Shown: positions 36,048 to 45,495 of the stretch, piece after piece
How the letters are laid out: each line of letters starts with the position of its first letter
How positions within the stretch are numbered: position 1 is the stretch's first letter
DNA from: an uncultured Bacteroidia bacterium
GTDB lineage: Bacteria > Bacteroidota > Bacteroidia > J057 > CALLMJ01
Assembly (NCBI GenBank): GCA_938005475.1
Contig: CALLNY010000014.1
Coordinates: 62,001-126,000 of the forward strand
Length of the DNA: 64,000 nucleotides
Direction of reading: 5' to 3'
Translations under genes and position numbers: made by a program
The notes under the pieces: model-generated
Database searches by the model: none
Seen by the model: only the letters and a program-made list of their open reading frames with translations
Told to the model about the DNA's origin: nothing

Positions 36048-37961
36048 ATGGCTTCGTCAAAAGATTTAAAAAACCGTCAGAACATAGTTTTAGGTATATT
36101 TACAATAACCTTATTGGTATATAGCGCTAGATTGTACTACTTACAAGTTTTATCAGAAAATTTTGCCTCATCAGCACAAAAAAATGTAGTAAAACCTATA
36201 CAATTAGAACCTGCGAGGGGTATTTTATATGACCGCCACAAAGAAATTATTGTTACTAATACTCCAATATTCGATTTATTAGTACTCCCCAAAGAAATGG
36301 AAGTAAAAGATACATTAGAATTTGCAAAAGCAATTCATATCAGTCATGAAGAAGCTACCAAAAAGCTAGTATGGGTATCCGAATATTCGAAATATAAGCC
36401 ATCTTTTTTCAAAAAACAAGTTGAATATCAAGATTATGCAAATGTTTTAGAATATTACTGGAAATACAGAGGCTTCAAAGAAGTAGTTAGAAATACAAGA
36501 GATTATCGTAAGAAGCACGGTGCTAATTATTTAGGATACATTCGAGAAGTAAATAAAAGAGGAATTGAAGAGTCTGGGGGATACTATCAAGCGGGAGACC
36601 TTGTAGGCACTTCTGGATTGGAAAAATATTATGAAAAATTACTAAGGGGAAAGAAAGGTTCTAAAATGGTATTGGTGGATGTACATGGAAGAGAAGTAGG
36701 TAGTTTTGCAGATGGGCAATATGACATAAAACCCGAAAAAGGTTTAGATTTACAACTCACAATAGACTCTGATTTACAACAACTTGCTGAGGAACTCATG
36801 CAAAACAAAGTGGGTAGCATCGTTGCAATTGAGCCCAAAACAGGAGAAATTTTAGCTTTCGTTTCTTCTCCTACCTATGACCCTAACTTACTAGCAGGAA
36901 GTTTTGCCGCTCAAAAATGGGACTCATTAAGGAAAAATCCCTATTTACCTTTATATAATCGAGCATTGTTAGCTACGTACCCGCCAGGTTCAATTTTTAA
37001 AATTTTAAATGGTATCATTGCTTTAGCAGAAGGTACTATTGACATGGATTGGTCTTATGGATGTGGGGGAGGTTTCTGGAGAAACAAAGGAAGACCCAAA
37101 TGCCATGTGCATCCCGCTCCTACTACTATCAAAACAGCCATTATGCATTCTTGTAATGCTTTTTTCGCCGCTGTTTATGTAGACTTCCTTCAAAATAAAA
37201 AATTTAAAAATATTTATGAATCTTATGACAGATGGCATCATTGGATGAAACAATTTGGCATAGGAGAAAAAACAGGTGTAGATTTACCCAATGAAAAAAA
37301 AGGGCTTTTGCCTACTCATAATTTTTACGATAAATGGTATAAAAAGAACGGCTGGCGTGCTATGACCATCGTATCTAATAGTATTGGGCAAGGAGAGGTG
37401 CTCATGACGCCTCTACAAATGGCCAATGTAACCGCTTGCATCGCAAATAAAGGATGGTATATTCAACCTCATTTTCTTAAAAATGTAATTAAACCTAGAA
37501 ATTTTGTAGATACCTTAGAATATCCCACGTTTCAGAAAATAGAAATCGATTTCTCAAAATCTGTTATTCCTAAAGATTCCATTTTTGAGGTTATTTTTGA
37601 TGGTATGGAGCTTGTAGTAGAACAGGGAACAGGCTATTTAGCGAGAATTCCTGGAATACGAATATGTGGGAAAACAGGTACCGCTCAAAATAAACATGGT
37701 GATGACCATTCTGTTTTTGTTTGTTTTGCTCCCCGTGAAAACCCTCAAATTGCCGTAGCAGTCATCGTTGAAAATGCAGGATTTGGAGGAGTAGTAGCCG
37801 CTCCCATTGCTTCCTTCATCGTTGAAAAATACCTTAATAAAGAAATAAAAAATATGGAAAAATTGCAGGAAATGAAAAACAAATCTTTCTTGCCTACTTT
37901 TTATCCTACCAAAGATACTTTGTTAAAAACTGCTCCTGATAATACCACTAAAATACAATAA
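36048..37961 (+). CDS. mrdA: Penicillin-binding protein 2 (peptidoglycan transpeptidase)
   Basis: PBP2 is the class B transpeptidase of the cell-elongation machinery. The 637-residue product has one N-terminal membrane span (NIVLGIFTITLLVYSARLYY). The dimerisation region follows (LEPARGILYDRHKEIIVTN), and then the transpeptidase domain with SxxK in PPGSIFKILNG near residue 313, SxN in HSCNAFFAA near 368, and KTG in CGKTGTAQNK near 541. RodA and MreBCD genes, often neighbours, are not in this window. It ends 9 bases before the convergent kinase gene. Confidence 0.94.
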   Translation: MASSKDLKNRQNIVLGIFTITLLVYSARLYYLQVLSENFASSAQKNVVKPIQLEPARGILYDRHKEIIVTNTPIFDLLVLPKEMEVKDTLEFAKAIHISHEEATKKLVWVSEYSKYKPSFFKKQVEYQDYANVLEYYWKYRGFKEVVRNTRDYRKKHGANYLGYIREVNKRGIEESGGYYQAGDLVGTSGLEKYYEKLLRGKKGSKMVLVDVHGREVGSFADGQYDIKPEKGLDLQLTIDSDLQQLAEELMQNKVGSIVAIEPKTGEILAFVSSPTYDPNLLAGSFAAQKWDSLRKNPYLPLYNRALLATYPPGSIFKILNGIIALAEGTIDMDWSYGCGGGFWRNKGRPKCHVHPAPTTIKTAIMHSCNAFFAAVYVDFLQNKKFKNIYESYDRWHHWMKQFGIGEKTGVDLPNEKKGLLPTHNFYDKWYKKNGWRAMTIVSNSIGQGEVLMTPLQMANVTACIANKGWYIQPHFLKNVIKPRNFVDTLEYPTFQKIEIDFSKSVIPKDSIFEVIFDGMELVVEQGTGYLARIPGIRICGKTGTAQNKHGDDHSVFVCFAPRENPQIAVAVIVENAGFGGVVAAPIASFIVEKYLNKEIKNMEKLQEMKNKSFLPTFYPTKDTLLKTAPDNTTKIQ

Positions 37962-37970
37962 ATCAACTAT

Positions 37971-39395
37971 TTAATAATTTAATCCTACTATCTTTTGAAT
38001 ATTTTTTTCTATTACTAATTGAAGTGGAAGTTCACCTTCCTGATAACTCTCTCCGTTTTGTATTGCTTTGAACTTTAATTTTAAACCACGTGTTTCAAAT
38101 ATATTATATTCATTTTGTTCCGAACTTTGAGACCACACAGCATAATCCTCAGATAGTGAATATCTTATATCAATAGTCTCATTCCATTTTAAATAGTCTA
38201 TTAATCTTTGAAAAGCTTCGGGCTTAGTTAATTCTTGCCCATTTACGGTAACCTTATAATTAAAAAAATCCATAAAGTCCTGCTTAAGATTTATTGCAGC
38301 AATCCATTGATTGATAAATTCTTTTATTTTTTTTCCTTCTACTAAGTCCGAAAAATCAATAGAAGGTAAAGGTTCCTGGGGTTCAGATTGAGTTTGAGAG
38401 GGTTCTACATGAGAATTTTCTTCTTGAATTATAGGATTATGATTTTCTTTTTCGGTTAGAGTGATAGTTTGATTATTTTTTTGGATTAGATTACGCTCGT
38501 AGATTTGATAGGCAAAAAAAGCGGCACCAACCAAAATTAAAATAAAGAATATCCATAGATTTAGATTACTAAATAAAGATTTTTGAGGGACAGGGGTTAA
38601 TGCTTTTAAAAATTCATTACAAGACTGAAAACGAGCATCAGGATTTTTTTCAGTGGCTTTCTGAATTATTTGCTCTAAAAAGCTACTAATCTTGGGATTG
38701 ATAGCGCGAGGTTTAGGTAGAGGTTGATGTACTATGGCATTAGAGACTTCGTAAATTGAGGAGTTAGGATTATAAGGCATTTTCCCGGTAGCTAATTCAA
38801 AAAGGGTTACACCCAACGAATAAATATCTGAGCGAATATCCACCTTTTGTCCTTTAATTTGTTCGGGGCTCATGTATAAAACCGTTCCCATTTGGGTTCC
38901 TGTTTGGGTTTGCGTTAAATTTCCTTTAATTTTTGCAATACCAAAATCTAAAATTTTTACTTTACCATCGTGTGTCAAAATAATATTAGCAGGTTTAATA
39001 TCTCTATGAATAATACCGTTATCATGGGCATATTGGAATGCTTCTAGAACCTGCGAAAATAAAGGAATAAGTTCGGACTCAGGTATATAGGATTTATTTT
39101 TTAGGTAGTCTTCCAGAGAAGTTCCTTCAACAAATTCCATTACTAAAGCTAAAAGGTCGTTATTTTCTACATAATCGTGAAGCGTAACGATATTGGGGTG
39201 TTGTAATTGCGCTAATAAATTGGCTTCAGATTTGAAACGATTACGAAATTCATTGGAATAGGTCAAATGAGGATGTAACACTTTTATAGCAACTTTACGA
39301 TTAAGTTGGATGTGTTGAGCCAGAAATACCTTGCCCATACCGCCCTCCCCAATGAGCTTCTCTATTTGATAATTTAAGATACGCTGTCCAACCAT
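37971..39395 (-). CDS. Hanks-type Ser/Thr protein kinase with extracytoplasmic domain
   Basis: The 474-residue product has a complete N-terminal kinase domain (about residues 8-270). The glycine loop GEGGMGKV is at 16-23 and Lys38 is in VAIKVLHPH. The catalytic HRDIKPAN is at 130-137, DFG at 150-152, and the activation segment contains YMSPEQIKG. A single membrane span near 278-298 (LWIFFILILVGAAFFAYQIY) follows. The final 160 residues, outside the membrane, resemble an NTF2-like sensor fold (FINQWIAAINLKQDFMDFFN). It is therefore likely a sensor kinase for an envelope signal. It starts 6 bases after era; the targets are unknown. Confidence 0.9.
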   Translation of the reverse strand: MVGQRILNYQIEKLIGEGGMGKVFLAQHIQLNRKVAIKVLHPHLTYSNEFRNRFKSEANLLAQLQHPNIVTLHDYVENNDLLALVMEFVEGTSLEDYLKNKSYIPESELIPLFSQVLEAFQYAHDNGIIHRDIKPANIILTHDGKVKILDFGIAKIKGNLTQTQTGTQMGTVLYMSPEQIKGQKVDIRSDIYSLGVTLFELATGKMPYNPNSSIYEVSNAIVHQPLPKPRAINPKISSFLEQIIQKATEKNPDARFQSCNEFLKALTPVPQKSLFSNLNLWIFFILILVGAAFFAYQIYERNLIQKNNQTITLTEKENHNPIIQEENSHVEPSQTQSEPQEPLPSIDFSDLVEGKKIKEFINQWIAAINLKQDFMDFFNYKVTVNGQELTKPEAFQRLIDYLKWNETIDIRYSLSEDYAVWSQSSEQNEYNIFETRGLKLKFKAIQNGESYQEGELPLQLVIEKNIQKIVGLNY

Positions 39396-39401
39396 TTTGT
39401 T

Positions 39402-40280
39402 TTATTTTTCGTTATAACCAAAAAATTTAAGTTTAAGTGGGTCATTCTTCCAATCTTCCGATACTTTGACATACAAATTTAAAAAAACTTCTTTTCCTAA
39501 CAATTCTTGAATTTCAGGTCTGGCTTGCACGCCGATAGTTTTAATCATCTGCCCATTTTTACCAATAATCATAGCTTTATGATTTTTACGACTTACATAA
39601 ATTTCAGCTTCAATCCAAAAAATATTATCACGTTCTTCACATATCAAAACTGACACATCACAAGAGTAAGGAATTTCCTGTTCAGTATTCAAAAAAATTT
39701 TTTCTCGTATAATTTCAGCAATAAAAAAGCGTTCAGGTCTATCGCTAAGCATATCTTTATCATAATATGCAGGACCTTCAGGTAAGTACTTCAAAATCAT
39801 TGGAATAAGTTCACTTAAATTTTGTTTTTTTAGTGCAGAAATTGCAATGGCTTCCTTGTAAGGAATATAATCTTTTAGACTTTGAATTCTTTCTTGGGCT
39901 TGTTCAACTGTGGTAGTATCTAGTTTATTGATAACCAATAAAATAGGGGATTTAATTTTTTGAATTTGAAAAAAAACTTCACTTTCAAGCGATTGGGCAA
40001 TAGGTTCCATAACTACTAAAACCACCTCTGCGTCCATTAGTGCATTACGTACGGATTTCATCATGAGTTTTTGTAAATGATATTTAGGCTTAATAATACC
40101 TGGCGAGTCAACAAAAATAATTTGGGCGTCTTCTTGATTGTAAATTCCAAGAATACGATGCCTTGTGGTTTGCGCTTTTGGTGAAACAATACATAATTTC
40201 TGCCCTAATATTGCATTGATTAAGGTAGATTTACCTACGTTAGGCCTACCTATAATTGGCACGAAACCAGATTTATGCAT
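39402..40280 (-). CDS. era: GTPase Era
   Basis: Era binds the 3' end of 16S rRNA and helps assemble the small ribosomal subunit. The 292-residue product shows G1 (GRPNVGKSTLIN) at residues 11-22, G2 region QTTRHRILGI, G3 DSPGI, and G4 NKLD. The C-terminal KH domain carries AMIIGKNGQMIKTIGVQAR. The length and order match Era. It is 61 bases downstream of the Sel1 gene and 6 bases upstream of the Ser/Thr kinase, so kinase and era are probably co-transcribed. Confidence 0.95.
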   Translation of the reverse strand: MHKSGFVPIIGRPNVGKSTLINAILGQKLCIVSPKAQTTRHRILGIYNQEDAQIIFVDSPGIIKPKYHLQKLMMKSVRNALMDAEVVLVVMEPIAQSLESEVFFQIQKIKSPILLVINKLDTTTVEQAQERIQSLKDYIPYKEAIAISALKKQNLSELIPMILKYLPEGPAYYDKDMLSDRPERFFIAEIIREKIFLNTEQEIPYSCDVSVLICEERDNIFWIEAEIYVSRKNHKAMIIGKNGQMIKTIGVQARPEIQELLGKEVFLNLYVKVSEDWKNDPLKLKFFGYNEK

Positions 40281-40340
40281 GTGAATATTCTAACTACTAA
40301 ATTACGAATAATTCTTCAAATAGAGAAGTTCTTTACAAAT

Positions 40341-41315
40341 TTATTTCTGCTTTCTTGCTTCACGAATTTGATTAGCATAATCTTGTAATTCTCTTGCTAA
40401 TTTTTCTTTTTCTTTTAATTTCTTTTCGTATTCTTCAATTTTTTTCTTTTGGGATGCTTCCAATTCTCGGATATACCGTTCTCTGTCAAGCATAAATTTC
40501 TGCGAATTGCCATCCCATGGTATGCGAATGTCTTCTAAGGTAAAAGCGTACCAAACAAAAGCATAGAAATTAAAAAACTCTCTAAAAACTTGATAAGTAT
40601 TATGCACGCCGACTAACCCCCAAGTAGCTTCTTCAATATCAGCAAAAGGATTGTTTTCTGCTTGTGAATAATATTTACGAGCTAAAAGCAAGTCGGGTCC
40701 GTATTTAGTTACTCCTTTAAAGTACCAATCACCGAGAGCTAATTGCGCTTTGGGTAACATTTTTTGGGTGGCTTGGTCCATCCAATAAATGGCAAGACTA
40801 TCATTTTGGGGAACACCACTTCCCTGAAAATAAGCATAGCCCAATTCATACATAGCCCACGATTGTCCTAATAAAGCCGCACGTTTGGCGTATTGTACTG
40901 CTTTAGAGGAGTCTTGCGGAATAAAATTTTTCTTATCTACAAATATACTGGTATCAGGATTAGCATAAATATCAAATAATACTTGCAATGCTTGAATATT
41001 TCCTTTATCGGCGGCATCATTTAATAATTTTAATCCTTTATTAACATCTTTTGAGAACATTAAACCACGATAATAAGCTACTCCTGCCAAATACAGCGCA
41101 TCGGAGTGTTGTTTTTCCAAAGCTAAAAACAAAAAAATCTTGGCTGAATCCAAGTTTTCGGGATAACCATTTAACCCTAGTAAATAATTTTCACATAATG
41201 CCATTGCGGCAATAGTATCACCTTTCCATGCGCTTTCTTTTAGTAGGTCTTGCCCCCAAAGACCTGAAAATACCCCCGTACCATATAACAAAAAAGAAAC
41301 TATGATATTTCTCAT
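40341..41315 (-). CDS. Exported Sel1-repeat (TPR-like) protein
   Basis: The 324-residue product has a signal peptide (IVSFLLYGTGVFSG, cleavage near LWGQ). Several Sel1-like repeats follow, for example DALYLAGVAYYRGLMFSKDV, MYELGYAYFQGSGVPQNDS and LALGDWYFKGVTKYGPDL. A charged coiled-coil of about 40 residues (KKKIEEYEKKLKEKEKLARE) closes the protein. Sel1 proteins act as interaction scaffolds; its partner here is unknown. It starts 3 bases after the hydrolase stop, inside a minus-strand run of envelope genes. Confidence 0.8.
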   Translation of the reverse strand: MRNIIVSFLLYGTGVFSGLWGQDLLKESAWKGDTIAAMALCENYLLGLNGYPENLDSAKIFLFLALEKQHSDALYLAGVAYYRGLMFSKDVNKGLKLLNDAADKGNIQALQVLFDIYANPDTSIFVDKKNFIPQDSSKAVQYAKRAALLGQSWAMYELGYAYFQGSGVPQNDSLAIYWMDQATQKMLPKAQLALGDWYFKGVTKYGPDLLLARKYYSQAENNPFADIEEATWGLVGVHNTYQVFREFFNFYAFVWYAFTLEDIRIPWDGNSQKFMLDRERYIRELEASQKKKIEEYEKKLKEKEKLARELQDYANQIREARKQK

Positions 41316-41318
41316 GGA

Positions 41319-42068
41319 TTATTCATTTTTAGATTGACTGAAAAGCCATTGCCATGTTTCAGGGGAATGCAAGGCTTTTTCCCAAGCGGCATGCCCTATC
41401 TCAGGGTAGAGCGTCATTTGAGCTTTACCATTTAGTTTCTCAATGGCTTTAACCATATTTTGGGTTCTTGAAGGTAGTACAACTTTATCTTGTAAACCAT
41501 GAAAAGCCCAAATAGGAATATCTTTGATTAGGTATGCTTGGGATTCATCACCGCCCCCGCATATAGGGATTGCCGCCGCAAAAAGTTTAGGCTCTCTGCA
41601 TAAAATATCCCAAACCCCAAATCCCCCCATTGATAATCCTACTACATAAATTCGTTTCTCATCAATTTTATTATTTTGTAACACTTTTTTTAGTAAATCT
41701 AACGTAGCTTGAAGCGTTGGAGAGATAGCAGGCATGACATGCGATTTTAACGTCCATTCAACGTTTACCCATTTGGTTCCAGCGGGGCATTGTGGTGCTA
41801 AAATATAGCAAGGATAATCCTTCTGAGATTCTTCAGAGGCTAAATGGGCTATGTGCTTCAAATGTTTTTCATTGTCAATACCACGTTCTCCTGCTCCATG
41901 TAAAAATAAAATGATTGGATATTTTTCAGTATTATTTTTAGGTTTGTATAAACGATAATTAATCTCTAAATTTCCATTAACATAAGTTAAATTATCAAAA
42001 AGATAATTCTGCCCTGAGCATTGTATTATCATTATTGAGATTAAAAACAACAAAAAAATTTTTTTCAT
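41319..42068 (-). CDS. Exported alpha/beta hydrolase, esterase/peptidase type
   Basis: The 249-residue product has a short leader that may be a lipoprotein signal (LLFLISIMIIQCSGQN, possible lipobox cysteine). The alpha/beta hydrolase domain has the oxyanion strand PIILFLHGAGERGIDN and the nucleophile elbow VGLSMGGFG near residue 140. An acid in GLQDKVVLP and a histidine in EIGHAAWEKAL complete the triad. It resembles polyhydroxybutyrate-depolymerase/feruloyl-esterase-like predicted peptidases. ATG 42068 is used because it gives the leader and follows the upstream stop by 1 base. The substrate is unknown. Confidence 0.82.
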   Translation of the reverse strand: MKKIFLLFLISIMIIQCSGQNYLFDNLTYVNGNLEINYRLYKPKNNTEKYPIILFLHGAGERGIDNEKHLKHIAHLASEESQKDYPCYILAPQCPAGTKWVNVEWTLKSHVMPAISPTLQATLDLLKKVLQNNKIDEKRIYVVGLSMGGFGVWDILCREPKLFAAAIPICGGGDESQAYLIKDIPIWAFHGLQDKVVLPSRTQNMVKAIEKLNGKAQMTLYPEIGHAAWEKALHSPETWQWLFSQSKNE

Positions 42069-42069
42069 A

Positions 42070-42801
42070 TTACTTCCATTTTTTAAACCAAGAAGCAATT
42101 TTCATGCGAATGACTCCCAATATAGCTTCTTTGATAATTCCTTTACTCATTTTAGAGGATCCTGCGGTTCGGTCTGTAAAAATAATAGGAATTTCTTTAA
42201 TTTTAAAGCCGTATTTCCATGCTTTGAATTTCATTTCAATTTGGAAAGCGTAACCAATAAATTTAATAGGTTCTTGTAAAATCTTTTTTAGAACCGTATC
42301 TCTATAACAAACAAACCCAGCAGTGGCATCTCGCAATTGCATACCTGTGATGAAACGAACATAAACACTAGCAAAATAACTTAACAAAACCCTACTCATA
42401 GGCCAGTTTACTACATTTACACCTGTAATGTATCTTGAACCAACCGAAACATCATATCCTTCATCTCGGCATGTCCTTAGCAAGCGTACTAAATCCTGAG
42501 GATTATGACTAAAATCCGCATCAATTTCAAGGAAATATTCATAATTTTTTTCTAAACCCCACTGAAACCCTGCTACATAAGCGGTGCCTAAACCAAGTTT
42601 TCCTTCTCGTTCAAGAAGAAATAATCGTTCTAAATATTGATTTTGTAATTCTTTCACTATATGAGCTGTTCCATCAGGAGACCCATCATCTACAACTAGT
42701 AAATCAAAAGGTTCTTCTAAACCCATAATGGCATGAATCATATTGGCAATATTTTCTTTTTCGTTATAAGTAGGTGTAATTACCAATGCTTTCGAAGACA
42801 T
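42070..42801 (-). CDS. Polyprenol-phosphate mannosyltransferase (DPM1-like), GT2
   Basis: This 243-residue GT-A enzyme probably makes polyprenol-phosphate mannose or a related lipid-linked sugar. The N-terminal motif ITPTYNEKENIANMI is followed by LVVDDGSPDGTA, the sugar-nucleotide site, and FLEIDADFSHNPQDL with the metal-binding DxD near residue 95. It lacks the C-terminal membrane spans of larger family members. A lipid-linked product would be a substrate for the multispanning GT39-like protein encoded just upstream (42875-44488), so the two may work in one protein or glycolipid mannosylation pathway. ATG 42801 is preferred to 42822, where the frame is less conserved. Confidence 0.88.
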   Translation of the reverse strand: MSSKALVITPTYNEKENIANMIHAIMGLEEPFDLLVVDDGSPDGTAHIVKELQNQYLERLFLLEREGKLGLGTAYVAGFQWGLEKNYEYFLEIDADFSHNPQDLVRLLRTCRDEGYDVSVGSRYITGVNVVNWPMSRVLLSYFASVYVRFITGMQLRDATAGFVCYRDTVLKKILQEPIKFIGYAFQIEMKFKAWKYGFKIKEIPIIFTDRTAGSSKMSKGIIKEAILGVIRMKIASWFKKWK

Positions 42802-42874
42802 AAACAATTCGCAAAAATGCAAAAAAATCGTTATGAATAAAAAGATTTATTAAAAATTACAACTTATGTTTCCT

Positions 42875-44488
42875 TTAATTTTGTATAATTTTCACGTTCT
42901 GGTCTTGATAAATAATAGTTCCATTTTGAAAATCTTTACTAAGAATGAGTTGAAGATTACTCAAACTATCTATTGAACAGTCGTAGCCCCGTTCATGATA
43001 AACATGCTTTAGATTTAAATAGTAAAGGTCTGTGTAATCGAGCGCAGAAAGATTTAAGCGAAGTTTTAAATGATGAGGATATTGTTTGTAAATGGCATGA
43101 GCAAAACGATATGCTTGAAAATGCACCTGAAATTGTGTAGTAAATTCCTTGTAATTAGAAAAAAGCAAAAATGGAACTGCAAATATGCTTACTAAACCAG
43201 CAAACCATTTGATTTTAAGTGTAAATTGAGAAAGTAAGTAAGGAATAATAAACGATAGAGGCATAAATGCTTTTGCTGGAAATGAAGTATTTAGACCAAT
43301 CAGCACTGCAATGATTGAATAGATACCCCAAAAACGAGCACCAAAATCTTTTTTTAGTATTAAACCAAGTAAAGAACATATGAAAATTCCCCCAATCCAA
43401 AAAGGCATGTTCCAGAAGTCTGGTATTTGCCAAATTTGATTAAAAAAAATCATTTTTTCATTATAGCTAACATGCTGGTAGTAAGCTCCTTGAAATATAT
43501 TAGTAGGATTTAGAAAAATCAATATTGGAAGATATACAATAAATGCTCCAAAAACAGTAAGAAATAAGTTAGCACGTAATAGCTTGAAATCGTATTGAAA
43601 GGTTAATATCCACAAAGGGATTAAGAAAAATAGAGTTGAAGGCAGAGTATATAAAGCAAGAATTTGTAAAACGATGAGTTCATAAAAAAATTTTTGTATC
43701 CAATTCTTTTCATAAAAAACCCAAATAGCAAAGCATAACGTCATTGCTAAAGCATATCCTCTTCCAAGAAAACTATGTATCCAATTGACATACATCAAGT
43801 TTAGAATGAGAATAGCGAAAATACTTAAATACAGTTTTTGGGTTTTATGAAAAACCCATGTTAATATGAGTAAGTCAAGAAAGAGGGAGGCTATAGTACT
43901 CGGTAATCTTAATGCTGGTATTGGACCCAAAAAAGAAAAAAAATTAACGATAAGGGTATGTAAAACATGGTTTCCATGAATAGGATAGTAAGCAATAATT
44001 ACCCAAAAGCCTCTTCTCACAAATTCTTCCCAAATATAGATTTCATCGTAAGTAAGAGGAAAGTAAACAAGATTGAACAATCGTGTACAAGTTAGAAATA
44101 GTAAAAAGCAAAGCAAAATATACTGCTGGTTTAATGTTAGGTTCTGAAAAAAAACTTTCAGATAAGAAAAAAGTTCTGTATAAAGATTAAATTTATATTG
44201 AATTTTTTGTTTAAAAGAGGATTGATTTTTATAAATCACTAAACCTACAATTGCTAAAATCCCCCAGAACAAATATCCTAAAACTCGCAAGATTTGAAAT
44301 TTCTGGGGTGTAAGATAAATATTTTTAAGTTTAAAAAGTTGTTGTTCAGTTTGGGTTAAGGGAGTTAGATAATCAATGAAAGTAGAATAGTCATAGAAAA
44401 AATATATAAAAAGAGTTAAACTGAGTATGTAGACTGAAATAAATAAATAAAGAAGACTAATTTTAATAAATCGCGAATTATTGTTCAT
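42875..44488 (-). CDS. Multispanning glycosyltransferase, GT39/ArnT-like
   Basis: The 537-residue product has about 12 predicted spans. The first extracytoplasmic loop includes LVYFPLTYDEIYIWEEFVRR near residue 150. Its Asp-Glu pair matches the catalytic acid motif of the PMT/ArnT-type (GT39/GT83) enzymes, which use polyprenol-phosphate sugars. The acceptor is unknown. The neighbouring mannosyl-phosphate synthase-like gene would supply a suitable donor. A hairpin with a U-run lies in its leader only 2 bases before the ATG, which could regulate it or mark the end of the upstream transcript. Confidence 0.78.
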   Translation of the reverse strand: MNNNSRFIKISLLYLFISVYILSLTLFIYFFYDYSTFIDYLTPLTQTEQQLFKLKNIYLTPQKFQILRVLGYLFWGILAIVGLVIYKNQSSFKQKIQYKFNLYTELFSYLKVFFQNLTLNQQYILLCFLLFLTCTRLFNLVYFPLTYDEIYIWEEFVRRGFWVIIAYYPIHGNHVLHTLIVNFFSFLGPIPALRLPSTIASLFLDLLILTWVFHKTQKLYLSIFAILILNLMYVNWIHSFLGRGYALAMTLCFAIWVFYEKNWIQKFFYELIVLQILALYTLPSTLFFLIPLWILTFQYDFKLLRANLFLTVFGAFIVYLPILIFLNPTNIFQGAYYQHVSYNEKMIFFNQIWQIPDFWNMPFWIGGIFICSLLGLILKKDFGARFWGIYSIIAVLIGLNTSFPAKAFMPLSFIIPYLLSQFTLKIKWFAGLVSIFAVPFLLFSNYKEFTTQFQVHFQAYRFAHAIYKQYPHHLKLRLNLSALDYTDLYYLNLKHVYHERGYDCSIDSLSNLQLILSKDFQNGTIIYQDQNVKIIQN

Positions 44489-44495
44489 TGATAAA

Positions 44496-44520
44496 AAAGC
44501 CGCTGATTTACAACGGCTTT
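44496..44520 (-). terminator. Terminator-like hairpin before the GT39-like gene
   Basis: A 7-bp stem (AAAGCCG at 44496-44502, CGGCTTT at 44514-44520) with an 11-base loop is followed on the minus strand by a T run. It lies 7 bases upstream of the GT39-like ATG and just after the DUF3137 stop. A TAATTTTG box on the same strand directly precedes the stem (44521-44528). It may terminate the DUF3137 transcript or sit in the leader of a new transcript. Confidence 0.6.
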
Positions 44521-44527
44521 AACAAAA

Positions 44528-45457
44528 TTATACTTTTTGTGTCTGAAAGTTTCTTATTCGTAATTGTTCAATAATATTGATAGCAAAGTATAAATCCTCA
44601 AAGTATTCTCGGATAATATTAAAATCATTTAAAGTTTGGAAGATTTTGGGTTCAAATAATTTACGTTTAAGTTCTACGGCAAAGTAAGCACGGTTTCCAT
44701 GGAAAGAAAAATACAAATTATGATGCGAACGTTTTGCGAACTCCGCCATTTGACTAAGAAAAGCATCCGTAAAAATTTTCTTAACGGCTTTTTCATCATT
44801 AGAACGTATTTGGAATAAGTTTTCAAATTCAGTATGATTGACATGCACAATAGGAAAAGATTTATTGACGGTTTTTAAATTTAAGTTGGCTTTGGGTAAG
44901 ACAATGATCTCATTAGGCAGGTCTATATCAATTTCAGTTACAAGAAATAAACCGTGAAAAACATAATCGAGTTTAGCATTGTAACCTTTTCCGGAGGCAA
45001 CATCTAATTCACAGAATTGCATGGGTATTCCATCTATTTTCCCCCAAACCAAATCATCACCATGATACCGCTTAAAAGTTCCTGTAAATAAAGCACTATA
45101 CTTAAAATCGTTCAATGTAATTTTTTTATAGGCATTATAATGAACGGACGGGTCCACTTGGTTTATCATTCGTTCTATGACGAGGTTTTTAAAATCCTTG
45201 TAGAACTGCTCATTACCTCGGTAAGATTTCACGATAATCCATGCAAACGCCGCATAACTGATAGTGAATAAGATATGGAAACCATAACTCAACTCAAAGT
45301 GTATACACATGTACAAAGAAGCCGCATAAACCATAAACAGCAGTACTTCTAACACAATAATTTGATTTACAATGACTTTTCTTTTTTTGTCAAGGAGTTG
45401 TAAATCGCTTTGTAATTCTGTTTCAAAAAACTTTTTTAATTCATCGATACTTTTCAT
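44528..45457 (-). CDS. DUF3137 membrane protein
   Basis: The 309-residue product has two N-terminal membrane spans (IIVLEVLLFMVYAASLYMCI and HILFTISYAAFAWIIV). A cytosolic domain of about 220 residues follows, containing HRNYHGDDLVWG-like KRYHGDDLVWGKIDGI. It then has FCELDVASG and FHGNRAYFAVELKRKLFEP, which recall the DUF3137 family. The function is not known for the family. It lies 38 bases after the aldehyde dehydrogenase gene on the same strand; no obvious functional link is visible. Confidence 0.75.
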   Translation of the reverse strand: MKSIDELKKFFETELQSDLQLLDKKRKVIVNQIIVLEVLLFMVYAASLYMCIHFELSYGFHILFTISYAAFAWIIVKSYRGNEQFYKDFKNLVIERMINQVDPSVHYNAYKKITLNDFKYSALFTGTFKRYHGDDLVWGKIDGIPMQFCELDVASGKGYNAKLDYVFHGLFLVTEIDIDLPNEIIVLPKANLNLKTVNKSFPIVHVNHTEFENLFQIRSNDEKAVKKIFTDAFLSQMAEFAKRSHHNLYFSFHGNRAYFAVELKRKLFEPKIFQTLNDFNIIREYFEDLYFAINIIEQLRIRNFQTQKV

Positions 45458-45495
45458 AATAGTTAATTTAATTAAAGACTAATATTTAAATTTTT

